Shown piece after piece: positions 17,316 through 26,367 of a DNA stretch of 64,000 nucleotides. Numbering within the stretch: position 1 is the stretch's first letter; every line of letters starts with the position of its first letter. The translations under genes were made by a program, and so were the position numbers. The notes beneath the pieces were generated by a model. That model was not told the origin of the DNA. It did no database searches and saw only the letters and a list, made by a program, of their open reading frames with translations. Source of the stretch: Pseudomonas hunanensis (GTDB lineage Bacteria; Pseudomonadota; Gammaproteobacteria; Pseudomonadales; Pseudomonadaceae); the NCBI RefSeq assembly GCF_013393325.1, contig NZ_QJRC01000098.1:186001-250000 (forward strand), given 5' to 3'.

Positions 17316-17331
17316 TAGGGTGTACACACTA
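17316..17331. promoter_or_regulatory. Candidate NicR operator near nicX
   Basis: TAGGGTGTACACACTA has a perfect GTGTACAC core and symmetric outer TAG/CTA, with one mismatched pair. It is 73 bases before the nicX start. It shares the GTA(T/C)AC-type centre with the nicC-side palindrome, so one regulator might bind both. Confidence 0.5.
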
Positions 17332-17403
17332 TTACTTTGCACCGAGATGAAGCGCCAGGCACCGCCCCGGTGCATCCCCGTCAACGCCACCAGGAGAACC
17401 CCG

Positions 17404-18456
17404 ATGCCGGTGAGCAATGCACAACTGACCCAGATGTTCGAGCACGTACTGAAGCTGTCCCGCGTGGACGAGACGCAAAGCGTGGCCATACTCAAGAGCC
17501 ACTACTCCGACCCGCGCACGGTCAACGCCGCAATGGAGGCCGCGCAGCGCCTGAAGGCCAAGGTGTATGCGGTAGAGCTGCCGGCGTTCAACCACCCGAC
17601 CGCCATGGGCAACGACATGACCGCCTACTGCGGCGACACCGCGCTCACCGGCAACCTGGCGGCGCAGCGGGCGCTGGAGGCAGCTGACCTGGTGGTCGAC
17701 ACCATGATGCTGCTGCACTCGCCTGAGCAGGAGCAGATCCTCAAGACCGGCACGCGCATCCTGCTGGCCGTGGAGCCGCCAGAAGTGCTGGCGCGCATGC
17801 TGCCGAGCGAAGACGACAAACGTCGGGTACTGGCCGCCGAAACCCTGCTGAAACAGGCGCGCAGCCTGCATGTACGGTCCAAGGCCGGCAGCGATTTCCA
17901 CGCCCCGCTTGGCCAGTACCCGGCCGTGACCGAGTACGGTTATGCCGACGAGCCGGGGCGCTGGGACCACTGGCCCAGCGGCTTTTTGTTCACCTGGCCG
18001 AACGAGGACAGCGCCGAGGGCACGCTGGTGCTGGACGTGGGCGACATCATCCTGCCGTTCAAGAACTACTGCCGCGAGCGCATTACCCTGGAGATCGAAA
18101 AAGGCTTCATCACCGGCATCCATGGCGGTTTCGAGGCCGAGTACCTGCGCGACTACATGAAGTACTTCAATGACCCCGAGGTGTACGGCATCTCGCACAT
18201 CGGCTGGGGCCTGCAGCCGCGCGCGCAGTGGACAGCCATGGGCCTGCACGACCGCAACGACGGCATGTGCATGGATGCCCGTGCGTTCTACGGCAACTTC
18301 CTGTTCTCCACCGGCCCCAACACCGAGGTCGGCGGCAAACGCAAGACCCCGTGCCACCTGGACATCCCACTGCGCAACTGCGACATCTACCTGGATGACA
18401 AGGCCGTGGTGTTGGCGGGCGATGTAGTCGCACCAGAGGAGTCGCGCGCGCGATAG
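17404..18456 (+). CDS. nicX: 2,5-Dihydroxypyridine 5,6-dioxygenase NicX
   Basis: The ATG at 17404 follows AGGAG and gives 350 residues. The Fe(II) ligands reported for NicX, His265 (SHIGWG), His318 and Asp320 (CHLD), are all in place. It is an extradiol-type enzyme unrelated to the classic extradiol families. It opens 2,5-dihydroxypyridine with O2 to N-formylmaleamate, the substrate of NicD. The gene leads nicR, 69 bases downstream on the same strand. Confidence 0.95.
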   Translation: MPVSNAQLTQMFEHVLKLSRVDETQSVAILKSHYSDPRTVNAAMEAAQRLKAKVYAVELPAFNHPTAMGNDMTAYCGDTALTGNLAAQRALEAADLVVDTMMLLHSPEQEQILKTGTRILLAVEPPEVLARMLPSEDDKRRVLAAETLLKQARSLHVRSKAGSDFHAPLGQYPAVTEYGYADEPGRWDHWPSGFLFTWPNEDSAEGTLVLDVGDIILPFKNYCRERITLEIEKGFITGIHGGFEAEYLRDYMKYFNDPEVYGISHIGWGLQPRAQWTAMGLHDRNDGMCMDARAFYGNFLFSTGPNTEVGGKRKTPCHLDIPLRNCDIYLDDKAVVLAGDVVAPEESRAR

Positions 18457-18525
18457 GGGTTATACTGGCCGGGCGCTCCGCTATTGGCGGCCGGCCAGCA
18501 CCTTTCCACCAGCCCAAGCCATCCT

Positions 18526-19002
18526 ATGCCGAACAAAACCACACCCAGCAGCGCCCCGCTCGACACCACCCCCTACGACGTCACTGAACAGGTCGGCCAC
18601 CTGCTGCGCAAGGCCTATCAGCGGCACACGGCGATTTTCCAGCAGCAGGCCTGCGACCCGCAGCTTACCTCGATTCAGTTCGTCACCCTGTGCGCCCTGC
18701 GCGACCACGGCCCCAGCTCCCAGGCCGAGTTGATCAAAGCCACCGCTGTGGACCAGGCCACCATCCGCGGCATCGTCGAGCGCCTCAAGGCACGCGAACT
18801 GGTGCAGCTTTCGCCCGACCCGGGCGACCGGCGCAAGGTCATCGTCGAACTCACCGCCAGCGGTGCGGCATTGCTCGATGCAATGATCCCCTGCGCCCGG
18901 CAGATCAGCGAACTGAGCATGGGCAGCCTCAATGCCGGTGAGCGCGTGGCCATTTTGTACCTGCTGCGCAAGATGATCGACAGCGACGACAGCGCGGGCT
19001 GA
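18526..19002 (+). CDS. nicR: MarR-family repressor NicR
   Basis: The protein has 158 residues starting MPNKTTPSSA. The MarR winged helix is at about residues 45-110: SSQAELIKATAVDQATIRGIV as recognition helices and DPGDRRKVIVELT as the wing. NicR represses the nicC and nicX promoters, with 6-hydroxynicotinate as inducer in P. putida. Being downstream of nicX it is probably under its own control. A strong REP-like hairpin follows the stop. Confidence 0.92.
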   Translation: MPNKTTPSSAPLDTTPYDVTEQVGHLLRKAYQRHTAIFQQQACDPQLTSIQFVTLCALRDHGPSSQAELIKATAVDQATIRGIVERLKARELVQLSPDPGDRRKVIVELTASGAALLDAMIPCARQISELSMGSLNAGERVAILYLLRKMIDSDDSAG

Positions 19003-19008
19003 CCGGTT

Positions 19009-19045
19009 GTGCAAGCGGCCTTTCGCGACACAAGGCCGCTTGCAC
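19009..19045. repeat. REP-type hairpin after nicR
   Basis: GTGCAAGCGGCCTT and AAGGCCGCTTGCAC form a perfect 14-base stem around TCGCGACAC. It starts seven bases after the nicR stop and may act as a terminator separating nicXR from nicAB. Confidence 0.8.
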
Positions 19046-19128
19046 AGGCCTCCCTGCACCCCGAAACAAGGCTGCACCCTCCCTCTGAATTCATCCCTGG
19101 CCTGCTTCTTGCTCACTCATTTCATGTA

Positions 19129-19140
19129 GTGAGTACTTAC
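19129..19140. promoter_or_regulatory. Candidate NicS operator in the nicAB promoter
   Basis: GTGAGTACTTAC is a palindrome with 10 of 12 matching positions, 63 bases before the nicA start. NicS is the known TetR repressor of nicAB in P. putida. That this is its site is inference from symmetry and position. Confidence 0.45.
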
Positions 19141-19202
19141 CGAAACTCACGCACCATTTGAGTCCTTTGGTAGCGCAAGCAACCTCCAGAGATGAGCCAA
19201 CA

Positions 19203-19676
19203 ATGCAAACAACCATCTCCCTGCGGATCAACGGCCAGCCGGTCGACGTCAGCGCCATGCCCGACACCCCGCTGCTGCTGATCCTGCGCAACGACCTGTG
19301 CCTGAATGGCCCCAAGTACGGCTGCGGCCTGGGCGAATGCGGGGCGTGCACGGTGATCATCGACGGCGTGGCCGCACGCTCGTGCGTCATCCCCCTGGCC
19401 GGCGCTGCAGGCCGCGACATCACCACCCTCGAAGGGCTGGGCAACAAGGCTGCGCCACACCCCGTGCAACAGGCGTTCATCGACGAACAGGCGGCCCAGT
19501 GTGGCTACTGCATGAACGGCATGATCATGACCGCCAAGGCCCTGCTCGACCGCATTCCCGACCCCACCGACGAACAGATTCGCAACGAGCTGTCCGGCAA
19601 CCTGTGCCGCTGCGGTACCCACGTCGAAATCCTGCGCGCCGTGCGCCGCGCCGCCGAGACCCGGAGAAAAGCATGA
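19203..19676 (+). CDS. nicA: Nicotinate dehydrogenase small (2Fe-2S) subunit NicA
   Basis: The protein has 157 residues. Two [2Fe-2S] sites are complete: Cys41, 46, 49 and 61 (plant-ferredoxin type, GCGLGECGAC) and Cys100, 103, 135 and 137 (CGYC and CRC). It passes electrons from the molybdenum centre of NicB during hydroxylation of nicotinate at C6. The FAD subunit of xanthine-dehydrogenase relatives is missing from the operon. Its stop overlaps the nicB start as ATGA, so translation is coupled. Confidence 0.95.
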   Translation: MQTTISLRINGQPVDVSAMPDTPLLLILRNDLCLNGPKYGCGLGECGACTVIIDGVAARSCVIPLAGAAGRDITTLEGLGNKAAPHPVQQAFIDEQAAQCGYCMNGMIMTAKALLDRIPDPTDEQIRNELSGNLCRCGTHVEILRAVRRAAETRRKA

Positions 19677-22600
19677 ACCACTCTCAACAGGTGCCCAGCC
19701 GCGACCAGTTGCTGGCCAAGACCGGCGTACTGCTGATCGTCGACCACATCACCCCGCCCTCGGGCCCCGTGGCCAAGGGCGTGACACCTGTGGTCAAGGA
19801 GCGCGAGCTGGCGTTGTTCATCGCCGTCAGCGACGACGGCATGGTCTACGCCTTCAACGGCCACGTCGACCTGGGCACCGGCATCCGCACCTCGCTGGCG
19901 CAGATCGTCGCCGAAGAGCTTGACCTGCGTATGGACCAGGTGCACATGGTGCTGGGCGACACCGAGCGGGCACCGAACCAGGGCGCGACCATCGCCAGCG
20001 CCACCCTGCAGATTTCCGCCGTGCCCCTGCGCAAGGCCGCCGCGACGGCGCGGCGCCATCTGCTGCAACAGGCCGCGCAACGGTTTGGCTGCGCGCCCGA
20101 AGCGCTGCGCATTGAAGACGGCGTAGTTATCGGCAGCAACGGCGGCACGCTGAGCTTTGCCGAACTGGTGCAGGGTGAAAATCATCAATTGTTTATTGCC
20201 GACGATGCCCCGCTCAAAGCCATCGAGGACTACCGCCTGGTCGGGCGCAGCGCGGCACGGGTAGATATCCCCGGCAAGGCCACCGGCGAGCTGACCTATG
20301 TGCACGACATGCGGCTGCCCGGCATGCTTCACGGCCGGGTGATCCGCCCGCCCTACGCCGGCCACGACAGCGGCGACTTCGTCGGCAACAGCCTGCTGGC
20401 GGTGGATGAGTCCTCCATCGCCCACATACCTGGCGTGGTGGCCGTGGTGGTCATCCGCGATTTCGTCGGCGTGGTGGCCGAGCGCGAAGAGCAAGCGATC
20501 CGTGCAGCCCATGAGCTGAAAATCAGCTGGAAGCCATTCACAGGCAAGCTGCCTGACCTAAGCGATATCGCCCAGGCCATCCGCGATAACCCACGCGTGC
20601 AGCGCACGGTGCTGGACCAGGGCGATGTGGACGGTGGCCTCGCCAACGCCAGCCAGCGCCTGAGCCGCAGCTACCTGTGGCCCTACCAGTTGCATGCCTC
20701 GATCGGCCCGTCGTGCGCGCTGGCCGACTTCACCGAGGGGCCGATCCGCGTGTGGTCCGGCACGCAAAACCCGCACCTGCTGCGCGCCGACCTGGCCTGG
20801 TTGCTGGCGTGCGACGAAGCGCGCATCGAGATCATCCGCATGGAGGCCGCCGGCTGCTATGGCCGCAATTGCGCCGATGACGTGTGTGCCGATGCGGTGC
20901 TGCTGTCGCGTGCGGTGCAGCGCCCAGTGCGAGTGCAGCTGACCCGTGAACAGGAACACGTTTGGGAGCCCAAGGGCACCGCGCAACTGATGGAGATCGA
21001 CGGCGGCCTTAACGCCGACGGCAGCGTGGCCGCCTACGACTTCCAGACCAGCTACCCGTCCAATGGCGCACCTACCCTGGCCCTGTTGCTGACCGGCGCC
21101 GTGGAGCCGGTGCCGGCACTGTTCGAAATGGGCGACCGCACCTCGATCCCGCCTTATGACTACGAACACATGCGCGTCACCATCAACGACATGACGCCAC
21201 TGGTGCGCGCTTCGTGGATGCGCGGAGTGTCGGCCATGCCCAACAGCTTCGCCCACGAATCGTACATCGACGAGTTGGCCTTCGCCGCAGCCGTCGACCC
21301 GGTCGAATACCGCCTCAAGCACTTGTCCGATCCGCGCGCCATCGACCTGGTCAAGGCCACCGCCGAACGTGCTCAATGGCAGCCACATACCCAGCCCAGG
21401 CAGGCGCAGGCCGACGGTGACGTACTGCGCGGCAGAGGTTTTGCCTATGCCCGCTACATCCACAGCAAGTTCCCCGGCTTCGGCGCAGCCTGGGCGGCAT
21501 GGGTGGCGGATGTCGCGGTAGACCGGCGCACCGGTGAAGTCGCCGTCACCCGTGTAGTGATCGGTCACGATGCCGGGATGATGGTCAACCCCGAGGGCGT
21601 GCGTCACCAGATCCACGGCAACGTCATCCAGTCCACCAGCCGGGTGCTCAAGGAGCAGGTCAGCTTCGAGGAGTCGACGGTGGCAAGCAAGGAATGGGGT
21701 GGCTACCCGATCCTGACCTTCCCCGAGTTGCCAGCTATCGACGTGATGATGCTACCCCGCCAGCACGAGCCGCCAATGGGCAGTGGCGAGTCGGCCTCGG
21801 TACCCAGCGCGGCGGCCATCGCCAATGCCATTTTCGACGCCACCGGCATTCGTTTTCGCGAACTGCCGATCACGGCCGAACGGGTGCGTGCCGCCCTCGG
21901 CGGTGAAGGCCAGGGGCCTGATGCGCCCGCGCCAGCGCAGCCGACGACCAAACGCTCCAAATGGTGGTTCGGCTCGCTCGCCGGGGTGTTCGGTGCCGCC
22001 TTGGGCATGCTTGCCACCGCCCTGCCCTGGCGTGCCGAAATCGCCCCGGTAACCCCGCCTGGCGCCGGCAGCTGGAGCGCCGCGATGCTCGAACGCGGGC
22101 GCCAGGTGGCAGCGGCCGGCGACTGCGCCGTGTGCCATACGGTCAGCGGCGGCAAGGTGAATACCGGTGGGCTGGCAATGGACACGCCCTTCGGTACGCT
22201 GTACAGCACCAACATCACCCCCGACCCGGAAACCGGCATCGGCCGCTGGTCATTCGCCGCCTTCGAGCGGGCCATGCGCGAGGGTATCAGCCGCGATGGC
22301 CGGCACCTGTACCCGGCCTTTCCCTACACCTCGTTTCGCAACATCAACGACGCCGACATGCAAGCGCTGTACGCCTACCTGATGTCGCAAACGCCGGTAC
22401 GCCAGGCAGCGCCGGCCAACCAGATGCGCTTCCCGTTCAACCAGCGGCCACTGATGGCCGGCTGGAACGCGCTGTTTCTGCAACGCGGTGAATACCAGCC
22501 CGACCCGCAACGCAGCGAACAGTGGAACCGTGGTGCCTACCTGGTCGACGGCTTGGGGCACTGCACGGCCTGCCACTCGCCGCGCAACCTGATGGGTGCC

Positions 22601-23236
22601 GAAAAAGCCGGCAGCAGCTACCTCGCCGGCGGCATGGTCGATGGCTGGGAAGCCCCGGCCCTGAACGCCCTGGGCAAGTCAGCGACGCCGTGGAGCGAAG
22701 ATGAACTGTTCAGCTACCTGAGCACCGGCTTTTCGGAAAAGCACGGCGTGGCGGCCGGCCCCATGGGGCCGGTGGTCAGCGAACTGGCCACCCTGCCCAA
22801 AAGCGATGTGCGGGCCATTGCCCATTACCTCAGCTCACTCGATGGTGAGCCACAGGCACAGGTGGCCAAGGCCGCGCCTCAGGCGGACACGCAAGTGTCG
22901 TTGAGCAACGGCGAGCGGGTTTTCAAAGGCGCATGCATGGCCTGCCACAGCGATGGGTTGGGGCCAAAACTGTTTGGTGTCAGCCCGTCGATGGCGGTCA
23001 ACAGCAACGTCCACAGCGACCTGCCGGACAACCTGCTGCGCGTGGTGCTGCACGGCATTGCGACCCCGGCAACCCCCGACCTGGGCTACATGCCCGGCTT
23101 CAAGGACAGCCTGTCGGACCGTCAGGTAGCCGACCTGGCGGCCTACCTGCGCCAGCGTTTTGCCGCCGACAAGCCCGCCTGGCAAGGGCTGGCGGCCAAG
23201 GCCGCGCAAATACGCGCCAACCCCGGCAGCCACTGA
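19673..23236 (+). CDS. nicB: Nicotinate dehydrogenase large subunit NicB, molybdenum domain fused to tri-haem cytochrome c
   Basis: The protein has 1187 residues. Residues ~1-750 are the molybdopterin domain of the xanthine-dehydrogenase family, with the late GSGES motif supplying the catalytic Glu. A membrane helix follows at about 763-785. Three haem-c sites come next: CAVCH (~818), CTACH (~963) and CMACH (~1089). There is no N-terminal signal peptide, so the molybdenum part should stay in the cytoplasm and the haems face the periplasm. Electrons from nicotinate hydroxylation would then reach the respiratory chain instead of NAD. It ends three bases before convergent nicS. Confidence 0.94.
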   Translation: MNHSQQVPSRDQLLAKTGVLLIVDHITPPSGPVAKGVTPVVKERELALFIAVSDDGMVYAFNGHVDLGTGIRTSLAQIVAEELDLRMDQVHMVLGDTERAPNQGATIASATLQISAVPLRKAAATARRHLLQQAAQRFGCAPEALRIEDGVVIGSNGGTLSFAELVQGENHQLFIADDAPLKAIEDYRLVGRSAARVDIPGKATGELTYVHDMRLPGMLHGRVIRPPYAGHDSGDFVGNSLLAVDESSIAHIPGVVAVVVIRDFVGVVAEREEQAIRAAHELKISWKPFTGKLPDLSDIAQAIRDNPRVQRTVLDQGDVDGGLANASQRLSRSYLWPYQLHASIGPSCALADFTEGPIRVWSGTQNPHLLRADLAWLLACDEARIEIIRMEAAGCYGRNCADDVCADAVLLSRAVQRPVRVQLTREQEHVWEPKGTAQLMEIDGGLNADGSVAAYDFQTSYPSNGAPTLALLLTGAVEPVPALFEMGDRTSIPPYDYEHMRVTINDMTPLVRASWMRGVSAMPNSFAHESYIDELAFAAAVDPVEYRLKHLSDPRAIDLVKATAERAQWQPHTQPRQAQADGDVLRGRGFAYARYIHSKFPGFGAAWAAWVADVAVDRRTGEVAVTRVVIGHDAGMMVNPEGVRHQIHGNVIQSTSRVLKEQVSFEESTVASKEWGGYPILTFPELPAIDVMMLPRQHEPPMGSGESASVPSAAAIANAIFDATGIRFRELPITAERVRAALGGEGQGPDAPAPAQPTTKRSKWWFGSLAGVFGAALGMLATALPWRAEIAPVTPPGAGSWSAAMLERGRQVAAAGDCAVCHTVSGGKVNTGGLAMDTPFGTLYSTNITPDPETGIGRWSFAAFERAMREGISRDGRHLYPAFPYTSFRNINDADMQALYAYLMSQTPVRQAAPANQMRFPFNQRPLMAGWNALFLQRGEYQPDPQRSEQWNRGAYLVDGLGHCTACHSPRNLMGAEKAGSSYLAGGMVDGWEAPALNALGKSATPWSEDELFSYLSTGFSEKHGVAAGPMGPVVSELATLPKSDVRAIAHYLSSLDGEPQAQVAKAAPQADTQVSLSNGERVFKGACMACHSDGLGPKLFGVSPSMAVNSNVHSDLPDNLLRVVLHGIATPATPDLGYMPGFKDSLSDRQVADLAAYLRQRFAADKPAWQGLAAKAAQIRANPGSH

Positions 23237-23239
23237 GGT

Positions 23240-23878
23240 TCAGCGGCGCAGGCCACGCAAGGCAAGGTCGCTGATAAAGGCAAGCCAGTCGGCCTTGGCC
23301 TGCTTGTCGGCCAGGTCCACGGCCAGGAACGAGCTGAGAGTATGGCGGTTGGAGTTATAGAAGTAGCACAGCGAGGCAATCATCAGGTAGGCGTGGGTGA
23401 TGTCGATGTCGTCCCGGAACAGGCCCTTGGCCTGGCCGGCCTCGATGATCGGCCGCAGCACGCCGACCGCCTCGCCGGACAGCGCCCTGAGGTTTTGCGA
23501 CTTGCGCGCGTGCTGGCCCTGGTGAAGGTTTTCGGTGGCAAGGATGGTGACGAACTCGGGGTGGCGCACGTAGTAGTCCCAAATGAACGCCACCAGCTCG
23601 CGCAGGGCTTGTTCCGGGTCGGCGAGGTCCAGGCGCAGCTTGGCTTCGGCCTGGTTGAAGCTGGCGTAGATGTGCTCCAGCACGCTGATGAACAGCTTTT
23701 CCTTGCTGCCGAAGTAGTAATAGATCATCCGGTCGTTGGACTTGGCCAGCGTGGAGATCTGCTCGATGCGCCCACCGGTGAAGCCTTCCTTGCTGAAGAC
23801 CTTCACGGCAGCCTTGAGAATGTTGTCCCGGGTGCGGTCGGCCTGCTGGGCGCGAACACCGGTTTTGCGAGTTTGCAT
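23240..23878 (-). CDS. nicS: TetR-family repressor NicS
   Basis: The protein has 212 residues from MQTRKTGVRA. The TetR helix-turn-helix lies at about residues 20-65 (FTGGRIEQISTLAKSNDRMIYYYFGSKE, in part). The rest is an all-helical ligand domain. In P. putida NicS represses nicAB, with nicotinate and 6-hydroxynicotinate as inducers. Its gene is convergent with nicB and divergent from the XdhC-like gene, 105 bases away, so it may also control that gene. Confidence 0.9.
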   Translation of the reverse strand: MQTRKTGVRAQQADRTRDNILKAAVKVFSKEGFTGGRIEQISTLAKSNDRMIYYYFGSKEKLFISVLEHIYASFNQAEAKLRLDLADPEQALRELVAFIWDYYVRHPEFVTILATENLHQGQHARKSQNLRALSGEAVGVLRPIIEAGQAKGLFRDDIDITHAYLMIASLCYFYNSNRHTLSSFLAVDLADKQAKADWLAFISDLALRGLRR

Positions 23879-23983
23879 GTCGGTCCCTGTGGGGCTGGCC
23901 AGATACCCAACACTGCCACAGACGTTGGGCCATTGCGCGGCTTTTTCGGCTGGGCTGACACGATACGAGCGAGGTAGCGGAAC

Positions 23984-24946
23984 ATGCAGCATCTCGACCT
24001 GCAGGTGATCGACAAAGCCCTGCAATGGGCCCGTGCCGGCGATACGGTGTGGCTGTGCACGGTGCTGTCCACCTATGGCTCGGCCCCCCGCTCGCCCGGC
24101 GCGATGCTGGCCTGCCGCAGCGCGCATGAGTGGGTCGGTTCTTTGTCCGGCGGCTGCGTGGAAGAGGAGTTCCTCGCCAGCCTGGCGCACGGTGCATTCA
24201 CCCAGCCGGCACAGGTAATGCGCTATGGCGACGGGCACGAGCAGAGCCGGCGCTTGCGCCTGCCCTGCGGCGGCGTGCTGGTGGTGCTGGTAGAGCGGCG
24301 GCAGGCGGATGGCGCGTGGCTGGAGCATCTGCAGGCCCTTCGCGGGGCGCTGCTGGGCCAGCAACGGGTGACGCGCAAGGTCTGTCTGCCGGCGGGTAGT
24401 GTCAGCCTACATGGTGACAATAGCGTTGCCGTGCGCATGGACGACGACGCCGTGCACATCGGTATCGGCCCCGCTTTGCGGCTGGTGCTGGCCGGGCTGT
24501 CGCCGGTCGCCGAGGCCTGTGCCGATATCGCTCGCACGCTGGGCTGCGAGGTCATTGCCTGCGACCCGCGCGAGGAGATGGCGAGTGTCGAGATAGAAGG
24601 CGTACAGATGCACCGGGTACTGCCTTCGCTGTTCATCGCGGCGGGTGGTTGCCATGCCGCTACGGCCGTGGTGGCGTTGACTCACGATCCGAAAATCGAT
24701 GACCTGGCCTTGATGGAGGCGGTGCATACGCCGGCGTTCTACATCGGCGCCATGGGCTCGGCAGCCACATCAGCCCGCCGCGCCGAGCGGTTGCAGCGGA
24801 TTGGCGGCTTGACGAACGAACAGATCGAACGGCTGCACATGCCTATCGGGCTGGACCTGGGCAGCAAGTCGCCAGCGGAGATTGCGCTGGCGGTGATGGC
24901 GGATGTGCTGCGGGTATACCGGGGCAAGGCGCGAAATGCGTTGTAA
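23984..24946 (+). CDS. XdhC/CoxI-family molybdenum-cofactor insertion factor
   Basis: The protein has 320 residues. The N-terminal XdhC/CoxI part has TVLSTYGSAPRSPGAML and GSLSGGCVEEEF. The C-terminal Rossmann part (XdhC_C) has LSPVAEACADIARTLGC and YIGAMGSAATSARR. The family binds and sulfurates or chaperones molybdenum cofactor before insertion into hydroxylases. It is next to nicAB and is probably the maturation factor for NicB. Divergence from nicS suggests the same inducers. Confidence 0.87.
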   Translation: MQHLDLQVIDKALQWARAGDTVWLCTVLSTYGSAPRSPGAMLACRSAHEWVGSLSGGCVEEEFLASLAHGAFTQPAQVMRYGDGHEQSRRLRLPCGGVLVVLVERRQADGAWLEHLQALRGALLGQQRVTRKVCLPAGSVSLHGDNSVAVRMDDDAVHIGIGPALRLVLAGLSPVAEACADIARTLGCEVIACDPREEMASVEIEGVQMHRVLPSLFIAAGGCHAATAVVALTHDPKIDDLALMEAVHTPAFYIGAMGSAATSARRAERLQRIGGLTNEQIERLHMPIGLDLGSKSPAEIALAVMADVLRVYRGKARNAL

Positions 24947-24972
24947 CGCCTGGCACCACGGCCCCCTGCCAT

Positions 24973-26256
24973 TCAGGCAGCCTGCACCTGCAACCCCAAC
25001 AATTGACGGGCGCGTTTCAGGTCATCCTGCAGATCATGGTTCCACAACCAATCGAACCGCTCGCCCAGCACCTTGCCGAGCAACTGCGAATCGTCCAGCA
25101 CGGCAGGGTCACGGAACTCATACAGCTCACCCGCTTCCCATGAGGTGCGCTGCACCCGGCAAGCACGCGGTCGCCGTACCGCGTCATACGCCTCGAGCAC
25201 TGTCTGCACAGGGCTGCCGAGCACATTCGGGTCGGCCAGCAACCGTGCCAGCAACCAGGCATCCTCCAACCCCTGGCCGGCCCCCGCGCCCTGATGCGGC
25301 AGCATGGCGTGAGCAGCATCACCAATCAGCCCCACTCGACCATGGGTATACCCCGGCAGTTCAGCAAGATCATGCAGTGCCCACAGGGAAGGTGTGGCGA
25401 TGCACTCCAGCAGTACCTGCACCGCATCACCCCAGCCCTCGAACGCTTTGAGCATTTCGGCCTGGCTTGCCTGACGCACCCAAGGCGCATCGCTTGGCCA
25501 GGCTGGATTCGGCTGGCTGCGGTCCGACACGAACGCCACCACATTGATCAACCGCCCCTGTTTGACCGGGAAGGTCAGGATATGGCCGTCGAGCCCCAGG
25601 TACATCTGCGGCACATCGACCAGATGCTCACCCACGCCGCGCGCCCAACAGGCTTCACGTAACTGCGCGCTGTCGATCAGCCCACGGTAGGCGCATGTGC
25701 CACTGAAACGCGGCGCCACCCGCGCAACACCCAGGCCGTCGAGCACGTGGTCACGGATGGATGACTTGATGCCGTCGGCACCAATCAACACGTCGCAGTG
25801 ATGCTCCGTGCCATCGGTAAAGCACACCCGCACACGCTCCCCCACCTGCTCGACCTGCTGCGCACGCTTGCCGAACTGGGCGATGCCCGGCGGTAACTGG
25901 CTGGCCAGCGCATCGAGAAAATCAGCCCGGTGTACCGACGACTGCCCAACCCCTTCTGCCACACTGCTGCCCAGGTATTGCGCGTCACGCCCATCACGCC
26001 ATTCGAACCACACATCTTGCCAAGGTGCCGGCGTGCTGTCGGCGATCCTGGCATAGGGCTCGGCAATGCCCAATCCGGCAATGGCACGCACCGCATTGGC
26101 ACCAAAAGAGACGCCTGCGCCTACTTCACCAAAGGCCGCAGCCGATTCGAACAGTTGGACGTTCAAGTGCGCATGGCGGCAAAGATCGAGCGCAAGTGCG
26201 ACACCTGCGATACCACCGCCAACAATGGAAACTTCAAGTGCAGTAGCCTGTTGCAT
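24973..26256 (-). CDS. nahG: Salicylate 1-monooxygenase (NahG/SalA-like)
   Basis: The protein has 427 residues, close to the ~434 of NahG. From memory it follows NahG through long stretches: GVALALDLCRHAH, FGEVGAGVSFG, GQSSVHRADF, SGTCAYRG, VDVPQMYLGLDGHILTFPV and LPGYTHGRVGLIGDAAHAM. FAD motifs are GGGIAG near the start, GADGIKSS and GDAAH. It would convert salicylate, NADH and O2 to catechol and CO2. It lies 111 bases downstream of an aromatic-acid MFS gene and near a NahR-like gene. Other 2-hydroxybenzoates are possible substrates. Confidence 0.88.
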   Translation of the reverse strand: MQQATALEVSIVGGGIAGVALALDLCRHAHLNVQLFESAAAFGEVGAGVSFGANAVRAIAGLGIAEPYARIADSTPAPWQDVWFEWRDGRDAQYLGSSVAEGVGQSSVHRADFLDALASQLPPGIAQFGKRAQQVEQVGERVRVCFTDGTEHHCDVLIGADGIKSSIRDHVLDGLGVARVAPRFSGTCAYRGLIDSAQLREACWARGVGEHLVDVPQMYLGLDGHILTFPVKQGRLINVVAFVSDRSQPNPAWPSDAPWVRQASQAEMLKAFEGWGDAVQVLLECIATPSLWALHDLAELPGYTHGRVGLIGDAAHAMLPHQGAGAGQGLEDAWLLARLLADPNVLGSPVQTVLEAYDAVRRPRACRVQRTSWEAGELYEFRDPAVLDDSQLLGKVLGERFDWLWNHDLQDDLKRARQLLGLQVQAA

Positions 26257-26367
26257 TGCAAGGTACCTCGGGGCTGATTGTTATTGGAGTGAGCCGATCA
26301 TTACTGCTGGCAGACCATTGATAAATATCGCCAAACCCATAAACGCCATCACCTACCTGAATATTCC

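Larger units (their letters stand above)
17084..17403. promoter_or_regulatory. Divergent nicC/nicX promoter region
   Basis: This 320-base, relatively AT-rich gap separates divergent nicC and nicX. It holds two palindromes listed separately. NicR of P. putida is known to repress promoters of nicC and nicX until 6-hydroxynicotinate is present, so regulator sites are expected here. No reading frame in it looks coding. Confidence 0.75.
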
